Assembly: GCF_003994235.2 (NCBI RefSeq)
Contig: NZ_RYFG02000009.1
Span: 142,423-206,422, forward strand
Origin: Candidatus Methylobacter oryzae
Lineage (GTDB): Bacteria; Pseudomonadota; Gammaproteobacteria; Methylococcales; Methylomonadaceae
Reading direction: 5' to 3'
DNA: 64,000 bases
Shown: positions 31,470 through 39,756 of the stretch, in pieces
How positions within the stretch are numbered: the stretch's first letter is position 1
Layout: the number at the start of each line of letters is the position of its first letter
Notes under the pieces: model-generated
What the model was told of the DNA's origin: nothing
Database searches by the model: none
Seen by the model: the letters and a program-made list of their open reading frames with translations, nothing else
Translations under genes and position numbers: made by a program

Positions 31470-32084
31470 ATGACGTTTTTGCATTCGGGAAACAATTCTA
31501 AAATCAATTTGTCGGCGGAAGAAATGCTGGAAATAAGTCAGGAAATTAGCCGGAATTTCACGCCCTGTTTTTCAAGCGGAATGCCGGAGCTTGTCAAAAA
31601 AATCAGGCTCTCGGCAAACGAACTATTGGATATTGTTGAACGGATCGGCCGGGATTTTGCTCCGAAAGCGTCTTTTAACGATGCTGAAGTTACGCTGTTA
31701 CCGGTTGATCCCGGACATCTTTATGCTTACTGGAGCCTTGGCGACAAGCCGGGTATTTCCAGGCCCGATGAAGACCGGCTCACGTTAAGAATCTATTCGC
31801 AAACCGATGAAGATACGCCTGCAAGCGAAGCCGCATCATGGTTTGACGTTGCAATTGACAGCCCCAATGCCGGGCAGCAGGTTTCCTTGCCCGCTCCGGT
31901 TGATGATTCGGTTTATTCCGCTGCGATTGGTAAATACCGCGAAGACGACGGCTTTATTGTTTTCGCGCATTCGAACATTATTCATGCCCCTCACGGCGGA
32001 GCGGCACGGCAGCGAATTCATCAAAACTCCACCTATTGCCAGGGTAAAAACGCCTCAGGCCAAGGAATCAGCAAACAAGCGTGA
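31470..32084 (+). CDS. DUF4912 protein
   Basis: A 204-aa protein. The C-terminal two thirds (about 70-180) match DUF4912 (VTLLPVDPGHLYAYWSLGD, FIVFAHSNIIHAPHGG). The N-terminus has a tandem internal repeat: LSAEEMLEISQEISRNFTP at about 11-30 and LSANELLDIVERIGRDFAP at about 51-70, likely two helical docking motifs. It overlaps the GH57 gene by 4 nt, and DUF4912 genes are often paired with GH57 branching enzymes, so it may target or regulate that enzyme. No catalytic motif is seen. The gap before it (31245-31469) holds only a weak inverted repeat. Confidence 0.8.
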   Translation: MTFLHSGNNSKINLSAEEMLEISQEISRNFTPCFSSGMPELVKKIRLSANELLDIVERIGRDFAPKASFNDAEVTLLPVDPGHLYAYWSLGDKPGISRPDEDRLTLRIYSQTDEDTPASEAASWFDVAIDSPNAGQQVSLPAPVDDSVYSAAIGKYREDDGFIVFAHSNIIHAPHGGAARQRIHQNSTYCQGKNASGQGISKQA

Positions 32085-33721
32085 CAACAAAGCACTCTTC
32101 TTATCGGCAAGGCTTCCTGAGCATTGTTCTGCACGCGCATCTTCCTTATGTGCGCCATCCCGAACACGACAGTTTTTTTGAGGAAAACTGGCTGTTCGAA
32201 GCCATCACCGAATGCTATCTGCCGCTGATCGGCGTGCTTGACCGGCTACAGTCCGATAATGTCGATTACCGACTGACGCTGTCGTTGTCGCCGACCTTGA
32301 TGACCATGTTGCGCGACAGCTTGCTGCAAACGCGTTACCTGAAATATCTGCACAGCCGCTTGGAACTGGCTGAAAAAGAAATCGCCAAAACGCGTCGGCA
32401 ACCCGAATATCAAAAACTGGCCCGGCTTTACCGGCGTTTTTTCCTGAACGCGTTAAATATCTATCAAGACCGCTACCAAGGCGATTTATTGGCGGCGTTT
32501 AAGAAACACCAGGCCACCGGTAAGCTGGAATTGATAACCACGGCCGCGACTCACGGCTTCCTGCCTTTGCTGAACGTCAGCGAAACTGCGGTCCGCAACC
32601 AAATCAACACCGGCATTGCAACGTTTAAAGCCAATTTCGATGACGCGCCGGCCGGTTTTTGGCTGCCGGAATGCGGCTATTATCCGGGCTTGGAAACGCT
32701 ATTGGCCGATGCCGGGATCCGGTATTTCTTCGTCGACAGCCACGGCGTTACCGATGCCGTGCCAAGGCCTCGCGACGGCGTTTATGCGCCGATCGATTGC
32801 GGCAACGGCGTCGCCGCTTTTGCACGCGATCCCGAGTCGTCGCACCAGGTCTGGAGCGCAACGGAAGGCTATCCCGGAGATTACGATTACCGCGAATACT
32901 ATAGCGATATCGGTTTCGAGCGCGACCTGGATTATATTGCGCCTTATATTCTCGACCGGAAAACCCGCATCAATACCGGTATCAAATACCACCGCGTGAC
33001 CGGCCGGAATCTGCCGAAGGACATCTATGATCCAAGGCAGGCAAGGGCCAAAGCCTATCAACATGCGCTGGATTTTATCGATAAGAAGCAGCAGCAAATC
33101 AACCGCCTTGGCGCGGCCATGGATAGCGCGCCGATTATTGTCGCGCCTTACGATGCCGAGTTGTTCGGGCATTGGTGGTGTGAAGGAACGCACTGGCTCG
33201 AATGCGTACTGAGATTGGCCGGCGAAAAGACCAACGGCGTCCGGCTGAGCGGTTGCGGCGAATATCTGCAACAGCAGCCACCGGCTCAGGTCGCTACGCC
33301 TTCCGCATCAACCTGGGGCGATCAGGGCTATTCCGCTTATTGGATCAATGATACGAACGACTGGATTTATCCATTGCTGCATAAAGCCGAGCGGGAGATG
33401 GAAAAATTGGCGCAGGATCTGCAGGGATTAGCGCTTAGCGCGTTACAGAAGCGCGCCTTAAACCAGGCTGCACGCTCAATCTTGCTGGCTCAGGCTTCCG
33501 ATTGGCCGTTCATTTTGAAATCGGGCACGACTATCGATTATGCCGGCAAACGCGTTACCGATTATCTGGCCAGGTTTAACTACTTGCACGACAGTATTCG
33601 CAAGAACAGGATTAATGAGCGTTACCTGACGGCGCTGGAGATCATGGACAACATTTTTCCGGATCTTGATTTTCGCGATTATGCGGCTGCCAAAGTCAAA
33701 CCCAGCCGTCCCAAAAGATAA
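32081..33721 (+). CDS. GH57 1,4-alpha-glucan branching enzyme (DUF1957 type)
   Basis: A 546-aa GH57 enzyme starting at GTG 32081 in overlap with DUF4912. The start SIVLHAHLPYVRHPEHDSFF is typical; the nucleophile Glu is in GFWLPECGYYPGLE (about 198) and the catalytic Asp in IVAPYDAELFGHWWCEG (about 353). A C-terminal DUF1957-like helical domain follows (about 430-540). It probably introduces alpha-1,6 branches into glycogen-like glucan. With glgX at 22.7 kb it suggests active glucan storage. Confidence 0.9.
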   Translation: MTTKHSSYRQGFLSIVLHAHLPYVRHPEHDSFFEENWLFEAITECYLPLIGVLDRLQSDNVDYRLTLSLSPTLMTMLRDSLLQTRYLKYLHSRLELAEKEIAKTRRQPEYQKLARLYRRFFLNALNIYQDRYQGDLLAAFKKHQATGKLELITTAATHGFLPLLNVSETAVRNQINTGIATFKANFDDAPAGFWLPECGYYPGLETLLADAGIRYFFVDSHGVTDAVPRPRDGVYAPIDCGNGVAAFARDPESSHQVWSATEGYPGDYDYREYYSDIGFERDLDYIAPYILDRKTRINTGIKYHRVTGRNLPKDIYDPRQARAKAYQHALDFIDKKQQQINRLGAAMDSAPIIVAPYDAELFGHWWCEGTHWLECVLRLAGEKTNGVRLSGCGEYLQQQPPAQVATPSASTWGDQGYSAYWINDTNDWIYPLLHKAEREMEKLAQDLQGLALSALQKRALNQAARSILLAQASDWPFILKSGTTIDYAGKRVTDYLARFNYLHDSIRKNRINERYLTALEIMDNIFPDLDFRDYAAAKVKPSRPKR

Positions 33722-34094
33722 GCAAGAGGATTTATGGTGATGTCCAATAAAGCTCCGCATGTTGGATTTTTTATTCACCACGAAGACACGAAGGGCACGA
33801 AGTTTATGTTTTTCGTAACGATTCAGTACATAGAAAACTGGAACACGGATGACACGGATAAGGCGGATTTACACGGATTTTTAGCCCAAGCCAAGTTTTA
33901 AATCCGTGTTTATCCGTTTAATTCGTGTCATCCGTGTTCTATTGAGCATACGCTGAGTAGATGCGTTTTTTCTTCGGGCTCTTCGTGTCTTCGTGGTGAG
34001 AAAAAATGCATAATTTGGCTATGCTCATTTCATGGAAATGACCTATCGTTCCTTCTGACCTGTATTTCAGGATAGTAATCACCGGAGACAACGG
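33722..34094. repeat. Two nested palindromes (family A inside a 'caccacgaag' palindrome)
   Basis: Outer arms: 33776-33802 (caccacgaagacacgaaggg...) and its inverse 33972-33998, 25 of 27 positions matching. Inside, family A arms lie at 33841-33882 (gaacacggatgacacggata...) and 33895-33942. A frame of about 55 codons from 33734 runs through both repeats and is not believed to be a gene. Confidence 0.92.
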
Positions 34095-35603
34095 ATGAAC
34101 AAAATCGAACTGCTGTATGTTGAAAATGTGATTACCCGAAAGAAAACCGGCGTCCAGCAGACGTTGAGTTTTTTTATGCAGGCGGCAAACGTCAGTTACG
34201 ATAAACAGATCGATGTGGTTTGGTCCGGCGAAGACGGCGTATGGCAGACGCTGCCGGCAAACTATCACTGCCGGCTGGAACACGATAAGGAGTATTGGCA
34301 GGCGCGTATGCAGTTTCAGTTGACTGCGGAGCAATCGCTGCCCGGCAATATTCGCTTCGGCTTGCGCTATCGGGCTGCTAACGCCGAGTATTGGGATAAC
34401 AACAACGGTTCAAATTATTCCAGCCAGGCAGATTCGGGCGTTATGGTCGCTTGTGCGGCGCCAGTGTTGAATATCGATTTTGCGAGCAAGTTGGACGACG
34501 GACAAAAAAACGTGCCGATCACCGTTGCGGTCGACAAATATAACGATGCCGACAAAGTGACCGTGCATTGGACAACCGACAACTGGCGGCATACCCGCAA
34601 AACGCCTTGTCATTTCAAAAGAGACTATTGGGACAAAGTGGCGCTCAGCAATGCCAGGAACCCAAACCAGTACGGCGTTGCAATCTGGAAAAGCTGGCTT
34701 CGGATCGGCGCGGCGTTTCGCGTGCAATACAGTATTTGCGTCGAACGCGACGGCCAGGTTTTTTGGGACAATAATTACGGCAACAACTATTCGCTTAGCC
34801 GCGAGCCGCTCAAAATGTTGATTCTTAACCTGCACTGTTACCAGGAAGACAACCAGGACTACAAGTTTTCCCAAATCGCGAAAGCGATTAACGATCTGGA
34901 TGCGGACGTGGTTTGTTTTCAGGAAGTGGCCGAGCTCTGGAACGGCGGGGCAGGGGACTGGCAGAGCAATTCGGCCAAAATCATCAATGACAGGCTCGCT
35001 GCTCCTTATTACCTACATACCGACTGGTCGCATCTGGGCTTTGACAAGTACCGCGAAGGCGTTGCGATTTTAAGCAAATATCCTTTTATTACGCAGGATG
35101 CGAAGTATGTGTCGGACAGCGACGATGTTTACAGCATTCACTCCAGAAAAGTGGTCATGGCGCAAGTCAAGGTGCCTTATATCGGCCGGGTGAATGTGTT
35201 TTCGGCGCATTTAAGCTGGTGGGAGGATGGCTTTGCCGACCAGTTTCATCGTTTATGCGAGTGGGCCGATTCTAAACAATCGTCCCAAGTCAGGACGACG
35301 CTGTTGTGCGGCGACTTTAATATTGCGGCCGGATCGACCGGCTATCATCTGGTGGTTGATGGTCACGAATACGAAGACCAGTATTTAGCGGCCAATTCGC
35401 AGGGCGTGTTTGAAAAAATCTTCAGGGTCAACGATCCGCATTGGCAAAACTATCTCAGCGACGATTATCGTATCGACTATATTTTCCTGAATAAAACCGG
35501 CGAACTACAGGTTGCGTCGGCAAGAGTTTTGTTTACCGAGCAGGATTATGGAAGGGTTTCCGATCATTGCGGTTATTTTATGGTCTTTGAGCCTAAAACT
35601 TAA
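34095..35603 (+). CDS. EEP-fold nuclease/phosphodiesterase with two carbohydrate-binding-like modules
   Basis: A 502-aa protein without a signal peptide. Two N-terminal beta-sandwich modules resemble CBM21/53-type starch-binding domains. Module 1 (about 1-115) ends RYRAANAEYWDNNNGSNYSS and module 2 (about 125-235) ends VFWDNNYGNNYSLS, sharing the 'WDNN-GxNY' signature. The C-terminal endonuclease/exonuclease/phosphatase domain (about 237-500) has DADVVCFQEVAELW (metal Glu), FSAHLSWW, LLCGDFNIAAGS and the final VSDHCGYFMVF (S-D-H). A metal-dependent phosphodiesterase tethered to a glucan is suggested. The substrate (nucleic acid, lipid or other phosphodiester) is unknown. A PLD-fold gene follows. 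Confidence 0.82.
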   Translation: MNKIELLYVENVITRKKTGVQQTLSFFMQAANVSYDKQIDVVWSGEDGVWQTLPANYHCRLEHDKEYWQARMQFQLTAEQSLPGNIRFGLRYRAANAEYWDNNNGSNYSSQADSGVMVACAAPVLNIDFASKLDDGQKNVPITVAVDKYNDADKVTVHWTTDNWRHTRKTPCHFKRDYWDKVALSNARNPNQYGVAIWKSWLRIGAAFRVQYSICVERDGQVFWDNNYGNNYSLSREPLKMLILNLHCYQEDNQDYKFSQIAKAINDLDADVVCFQEVAELWNGGAGDWQSNSAKIINDRLAAPYYLHTDWSHLGFDKYREGVAILSKYPFITQDAKYVSDSDDVYSIHSRKVVMAQVKVPYIGRVNVFSAHLSWWEDGFADQFHRLCEWADSKQSSQVRTTLLCGDFNIAAGSTGYHLVVDGHEYEDQYLAANSQGVFEKIFRVNDPHWQNYLSDDYRIDYIFLNKTGELQVASARVLFTEQDYGRVSDHCGYFMVFEPKT

Positions 35604-35607
35604 GATA

Positions 35608-35652
35608 GGAGTGCAGGCTTCGCCTGCTACAAGCAGGCGAAGCCTGCACTCC
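35608..35652. repeat. Family B palindrome, perfect 20-bp arms
   Basis: ggagtgcaggcttcgcctgc at 35608-35627 is perfectly inverted at 35633-35652, with a 5-nt loop. It lies between the EEP and PLD genes directly after the EEP stop and could act as a transcription or mRNA-processing barrier. Confidence 0.97.
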
Positions 35653-35683
35653 GGCAACTTCTCTTTATTATGGAGCAAAACCT

Positions 35684-37276
35684 ATGCAGATAGCTGAACA
35701 CTATGCCACGCCCACTCATGGAAACCTGGGAGGTTCCTTTCAAAGAGTCAACGATTTCAACGACAAATTCTTTGTCCGCTGGGGAAAAATAGATTTTGAC
35801 GTATTTCACGGCGTTCAGGCTAATGTAAAGGTTATTTTAAGAGTCTACCGCGAGCATATCTGCGAAACCTACATCGTCGATACCGACGCTTACGATATTC
35901 ATTGGGATAGGCACAAACGCTGCACGCGGGATTTTTATATTCATCCGTTTTCAAGCAATTTCGGTCAAATCAATTGCGTTAAGTTTGCCTTTATTGTGCA
36001 TCTGGATGAGCGCTCGATTGCTTCAGAGAACGAATATATCTTCATGGATTGGCACCAGCTTCAGGGCGACCAGCCGCAATACCGCAGAATAAGCGGGGAT
36101 TGGTCGACGGCTAATCACTATCGCGCTTACGAATTGAATGCCGGCGAATTGCAGAACGACGTCGACTGGTATAACCATCATTTTGAAGCGCTGCAACTGG
36201 TGCCAAAATTTACCAAAGGCCAGCAGCATCATCCTTATCATCCGAAACGTTATATCCACGACCTGATCGACAAGGTTATCCGCTGCAAGCATCAAAATCC
36301 CGGCCGCTTATGCACGATCAAGGTCAGCGTGGACTGCATTGACGACCATGATTTCACGACCCATTTAATCAGCGCCAGCGACCAAGGCGTACTGGTGCAG
36401 TGCATCGTCGATTGGCGCAAAATGACGCTGACCAACAGCCAGAACTATGCGCGCTTGAAGCGCTCGCGGATCGAATTGATCGGCGTATTTTGCAGCCCCA
36501 AGCATCACCTGATCGAAGTCGAGCCGGACATGCACACCAAATTCATCATTTTTAACGATGAGGACAGCATACTGGGTTCGTTCAATATCACCTTCGACCG
36601 TTGGTGGGCTAATTGGGAATCCGGCATGACCTTTCACTCCAAAGGCATTTGCCGGTTGCTGGACAATATCTTCCAAAGCCAGCGCGGCGGCGTGATCCAG
36701 AAATACGGCATCGACCCGCTGAGCCATTTCAACCTGCTGTACACGTTCGGCCGACACGTGATGTTGAACGGCAAGTCTTATCGGCCGCATCACGCGATAT
36801 TGGCCGAAATTAACCGCGCCCGGCATTCGATCAAGGTGTCGTTGTTCCTGATCGGCGATTTGTTGGGCGATCATCACGACAGCGTCGTCAATGCGCTGAT
36901 CAACGCGAAGAACCGCGGCGTTCACGTGCATATGTTGCTGAACGGCCATCTTGCCAGACAAGGACGCGTCGGCATCGAACGGTCGATGCACGATGAACTG
37001 AACCGGCCGTTGCTGCCGACTGTTGATCGTTTAAAACATGCCGGTATTGGAGTGGGTTTAGTTTACGGACAAGACGATCATCCGGTGCCGTATTCCCCTA
37101 TCCATTCCAAATACTGCATTATCGACGACTATATCGTTATTGAAGGCAGCTTCAACTGGTACAACACCTCGGTTTTCTCCCACGACTTGCTGATCGTCGC
37201 GGCCAATTACGAAGTGGCTAAGCCGTATCTGTACGAGTTCGAGCAGATACAAAGGTCGTTTAGGGTGTATTATTGA
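35684..37276 (+). CDS. Phospholipase D-fold protein with two HKD motifs
   Basis: A 530-aa cytoplasmic protein. The N-terminal region (about 1-175) is beta-rich and not recognised. Two PLD half-sites follow: MHTKFIIFNDEDSILGSFN (about 285) and IHSKYCIIDDYIVIEGSFNW (about 470), each with H-x-K and G-S-x-N, together forming one active site. The family includes phospholipases, nucleases such as Nuc, and phosphatidyltransferases. The lack of membrane segments and the EEP neighbour favour a hydrolase on phosphodiesters. It is separated from the EEP gene by 80 nt containing a perfect palindrome. A fragment of a related 3' end occurs at 49343-49396. Confidence 0.85.
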   Translation: MQIAEHYATPTHGNLGGSFQRVNDFNDKFFVRWGKIDFDVFHGVQANVKVILRVYREHICETYIVDTDAYDIHWDRHKRCTRDFYIHPFSSNFGQINCVKFAFIVHLDERSIASENEYIFMDWHQLQGDQPQYRRISGDWSTANHYRAYELNAGELQNDVDWYNHHFEALQLVPKFTKGQQHHPYHPKRYIHDLIDKVIRCKHQNPGRLCTIKVSVDCIDDHDFTTHLISASDQGVLVQCIVDWRKMTLTNSQNYARLKRSRIELIGVFCSPKHHLIEVEPDMHTKFIIFNDEDSILGSFNITFDRWWANWESGMTFHSKGICRLLDNIFQSQRGGVIQKYGIDPLSHFNLLYTFGRHVMLNGKSYRPHHAILAEINRARHSIKVSLFLIGDLLGDHHDSVVNALINAKNRGVHVHMLLNGHLARQGRVGIERSMHDELNRPLLPTVDRLKHAGIGVGLVYGQDDHPVPYSPIHSKYCIIDDYIVIEGSFNWYNTSVFSHDLLIVAANYEVAKPYLYEFEQIQRSFRVYY

Positions 37277-37726
37277 ATAGTTAGGTAGGCGATGCCCTAT
37301 GTTGGTTTGCCGAATATCGGCGAGGTGGCGTTCGGCATGTGCTGAGTATCTGGGTTGTGTAAGGTCCGCGTTAAACTACCGTTGCTATGGCGTTAAGCCT
37401 CTGCTTGCACAGGAACGTTTGCTTCGTTGCAACACTACCTTAAGTTAAGAGAAAAGCGTAGGGTGGATGCGCTACGCTTATCCACCCTACAACTACAACA
37501 ACTTTTGGCGGTTAACTTAATGGTAGTGTCCTGTTGCGGGTCTAGCGAGGCTTGGAAAGTTATTTAAGCCTTGGCCGCATAGCACGGCCCTAGCTGATGG
37601 GTAGAAGAAAGTGCGTTTTGTTGTGGGGTGATGGCTATGGGCCGCGAGGAACATGGCCTATGGTAGAGGAAGCGAAAGGCCAAGTAGCGTGGTTGGATAT
37701 ATGGGAATTGGGATAGGTGGAAATTT
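37277..37726. repeat. Nested palindromes upstream of the LRR gene
   Basis: Outer arms: 37430-37448 (caacactaccttaagttaa) and about 37512-37535 (ttaacttaatggtagtgt then cctgttg), inverse with small indels. Inside the loop is a perfect 11-bp palindrome at 37458-37468 (gtagggtggat) and 37480-37490 (atccaccctac). The rest of the gap shows no gene. Confidence 0.8.
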
Positions 37727-38317
37727 ATGAATGAAATAGCATTGAAACGGATAGCTGAAGCCAAGGCGACGAGGGACAAGAAGCTCGATTTATCAGGACT
37801 AGGCTTGGAAACCCTGCCGGAGCAACTGCGGGAATTGCCTCAGCTTAGGCAGTTGGAACTTGAGGGAAATCGACTGACACAGCTGCCGGAGTGGTTGAGG
37901 GAATTGGGGATGTTGGAATCTATTGATCTTTCGCAAAATCTGTTCACCACATTACCCGATTGCTTGAGCCAATTGACCCAGTTGCAAGCTCTCTGGATTG
38001 GAATAAACCGGCTGAAGGTGTTACCCGATAGTCTGGGGAAGCTAACTCAGTTACAGATGATCTACGTTGGACACAATCTGCTCACCACACTGCCTGATAC
38101 TTTGAGCCAACTGACCCGGTTGAAGAGGTTTTATGTTTCGGGTAATCAATTCGCATATTTACCAGACAGTCTGGGCCAACTGACCCAGTTGCAGTTGCTC
38201 GACGTTTCGAATAATCAACTTACTGCGTTGCCCGATAGTTTGGGCCAGCTGACTCAGTTGCAGAAGCTCGACGTTTCGCGCAATCAGCTCACTGAGATAC
38301 CCGGCATTTTAGGTTAG
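37727..38317 (+). CDS. Leucine-rich repeat protein, 5' part of a frameshifted LRR-TIR gene
   Basis: A 196-aa product with about seven bacterial-type 23-residue leucine-rich repeats (such as LPDSLGQLTQLQLLDVSNNQ) from about residue 20. The frame stops at 38317 just after the last repeat (NQLTEIPGILG). In the other frame, coding stays open from inside this last repeat (HFRLADEAKKQNSS...) straight through to the TIR domain. This suggests that LRR and TIR once formed one protein and that a single-base indel near 38290-38310 split it. The nucleotide sequence of the repeats is itself repetitive and prone to slippage. Confidence 0.75.
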   Translation: MNEIALKRIAEAKATRDKKLDLSGLGLETLPEQLRELPQLRQLELEGNRLTQLPEWLRELGMLESIDLSQNLFTTLPDCLSQLTQLQALWIGINRLKVLPDSLGKLTQLQMIYVGHNLLTTLPDTLSQLTRLKRFYVSGNQFAYLPDSLGQLTQLQLLDVSNNQLTALPDSLGQLTQLQKLDVSRNQLTEIPGILG

Positions 38318-38391
38318 CCGATGAAGCGAAAAAGCAAAATTCATCCGCATCGACGCGCCAAGGCACTATCAGCGTTAATCCCAGCATTGAA

Positions 38392-38940
38392 TTGAACCGC
38401 TTGTCCGAGCCCGCTGCCCGCGACGATGAGCAATGGCGGGCGCGGGTATTTATCAGCTATTCCAGCAAAGATGCCAAGCTGAAGGATCAATTGATGATTC
38501 GACTTAAGCCGATGCGGGAAAGTGCAGGATTAATCGAATGTTGGCATGACCGGCTGATTACGCCCGGCGAGGAGTGGGACGGAGAAATCAAGAAACAACT
38601 TGAGCAGGCCGACGTCATTTTGCTGTTGGTTAGCGCCCAGTTCTTGGCATCCGACTATATCCGTGGCGTTGAAATCCAGCGTGCGGTTGAACTGTCGAAT
38701 GCCGGGAAAGCGCAAGTCATACCAATTATTCTTGAGCAATGCGGCTGGGAAAAGGAAGTATTCTGTAAACTCAATGGCTTGCCGAGGAAAGGCAAGCCGA
38801 TACGCGATACTAAACCGCAAAGAAATGCCTGGTATGAAGTGGAAAAAGAATTGCGTGAGGTGTTTGAAGACTTACGCAGAAAACGAAATCATGGATTCAT
38901 CCGTGGTCGGGTGGAGTTTTTGTATGATTTAAAATCTTAA
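38392..38940 (+). CDS. TIR-domain protein, 3' part of a frameshifted LRR-TIR gene
   Basis: The frame is open from about 38300, but the first plausible internal start is TTG 38392, giving 182 aa. The TIR domain shows box 1 RVFISYSSKDAKLKDQL (about 18-35), the loop HDRLITPGEEWDGEI and the helix with the probable catalytic Glu, DYIRGVEIQRAVE. The C-terminus is a short helical tail. Bacterial TIR domains are often NAD-cleaving effectors in anti-phage systems, and LRRs could serve as sensor. Whether the separated TIR is expressed is unclear; no SD precedes the TTG. Confidence 0.75.
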   Translation: MNRLSEPAARDDEQWRARVFISYSSKDAKLKDQLMIRLKPMRESAGLIECWHDRLITPGEEWDGEIKKQLEQADVILLLVSAQFLASDYIRGVEIQRAVELSNAGKAQVIPIILEQCGWEKEVFCKLNGLPRKGKPIRDTKPQRNAWYEVEKELREVFEDLRRKRNHGFIRGRVEFLYDLKS

Positions 38941-39009
38941 ATTTCGAATTGCGCTAATGCGGCGTGACGGTAACAAAACCGGAGGTTAACCCAATTTTAA
39001 CTAAAGTTT

Positions 39010-39094
39010 GGAGTGCAAGCTCCGTTTGAAAGGCATGCAAAGCTTCCGCTCCTGCCCCTTACCTACATTCATGCAGGCAAAGCCTGCACTCCGG
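39010..39094. repeat. Family B palindrome, enlarged and partly decayed
   Basis: Left arm from 39010 (ggagtgcaagctccg) and right arm 39071-39094 (gcaggcaaagcctgcactccgg) are family B ends. The intervening stretch contains a second partial arm (agcttccgctcctg), so this copy may be composite. Confidence 0.75.
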
Positions 39095-39214
39095 CGTTGG
39101 AAGAACTGAATCTCAAACCAGAGAGGAATAGACATCGTTCCTAAATACAGCCATTGCGCAAATTAACCAGAGCAGCCACTCAATGCCATGTCAGCGAGTA
39201 ATTCTTGTGCTTGC

Positions 39215-39673
39215 TCAATAAACCTCTTTAACAATCCTGAAAATTTTGCATCGGCGATTGACATGCTCAACGAAAATACGCTGTTTGGATAATGCCTTAT
39301 TATGGGCTTTGTCTTCAGTGGAAAGTCGCTGGCCTTTTTTCTTTTTGATCGGCAGGGTCGAATTCTGATGATGTTTGTGCATCCCTTGATATCCCGAATC
39401 TGCCAACAGCAACGTATCGGGATGTAATAATAAGCAACGGCTTTTGAAGATTGAAAAATCATGTTGTCCGCCTTTATCAACAACGACGGAGAAGATGGTT
39501 AGCGTCAGCAGGCAGATTACGAGCTGAGCCTTAATCGTGTGACGTTTTTTCCTGAGTAGTAGGCTTTCTGGTTTTTGACAGGGCGTTCCGATAGGTTGCT
39601 CCAAAACATCAATCGCCAAGGGGGGGGCTTGCAACAGCGCCTTACGGTTGGGCTGCTTTTCGACTTTGAGCAC
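39215..39673 (-). pseudogene. IS5-type transposase fragment
   Basis: The C-terminal part of an IS5-family DDE transposase. LLLADSGYQGMHKHHQNS (catalytic Asp region) and SKQRIFVEHVNRRCKIFRIV (catalytic Glu region) are clear. The N-terminal part is missing. The segment PESLLLRKKRHTIKAQ indicates a frame slip relative to the usual 'YYSGKKRHT' stretch, and the protein stops early after VKEVY. It lies next to an IS630-type remnant, in a small zone of dead transposons. Confidence 0.8.
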
Positions 39674-39756
39674 TACAGAGGGGGGCCATAATTGTTACTG
39701 ATAAATGAGAAGATTATGACAAGGTGGAGCCACTATCCATGCGGGTTGTTAAGCGC

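Noticed and set aside
33734..33901. Small ORF of about 55 codons after the GH57 gene with a fair SD
   Set aside because: It runs through two nested repeats (reading HHEDTKGTK and NTDDTDKADL from repeat DNA), so it is a repeat artefact.
38290..38317. Programmed ribosomal frameshift joining LRR and TIR
   Set aside because: No slippery heptamer that permits tandem re-pairing (codons read att tta) and no clear downstream stimulator; a mutation or sequencing error is simpler.
39163..39483. 106-codon frame on the minus strand near the IS5 remnant
   Set aside because: It is the wrong frame over the IS5 transposase end; the frame at 39215-39673 carries the DDE-family motifs.
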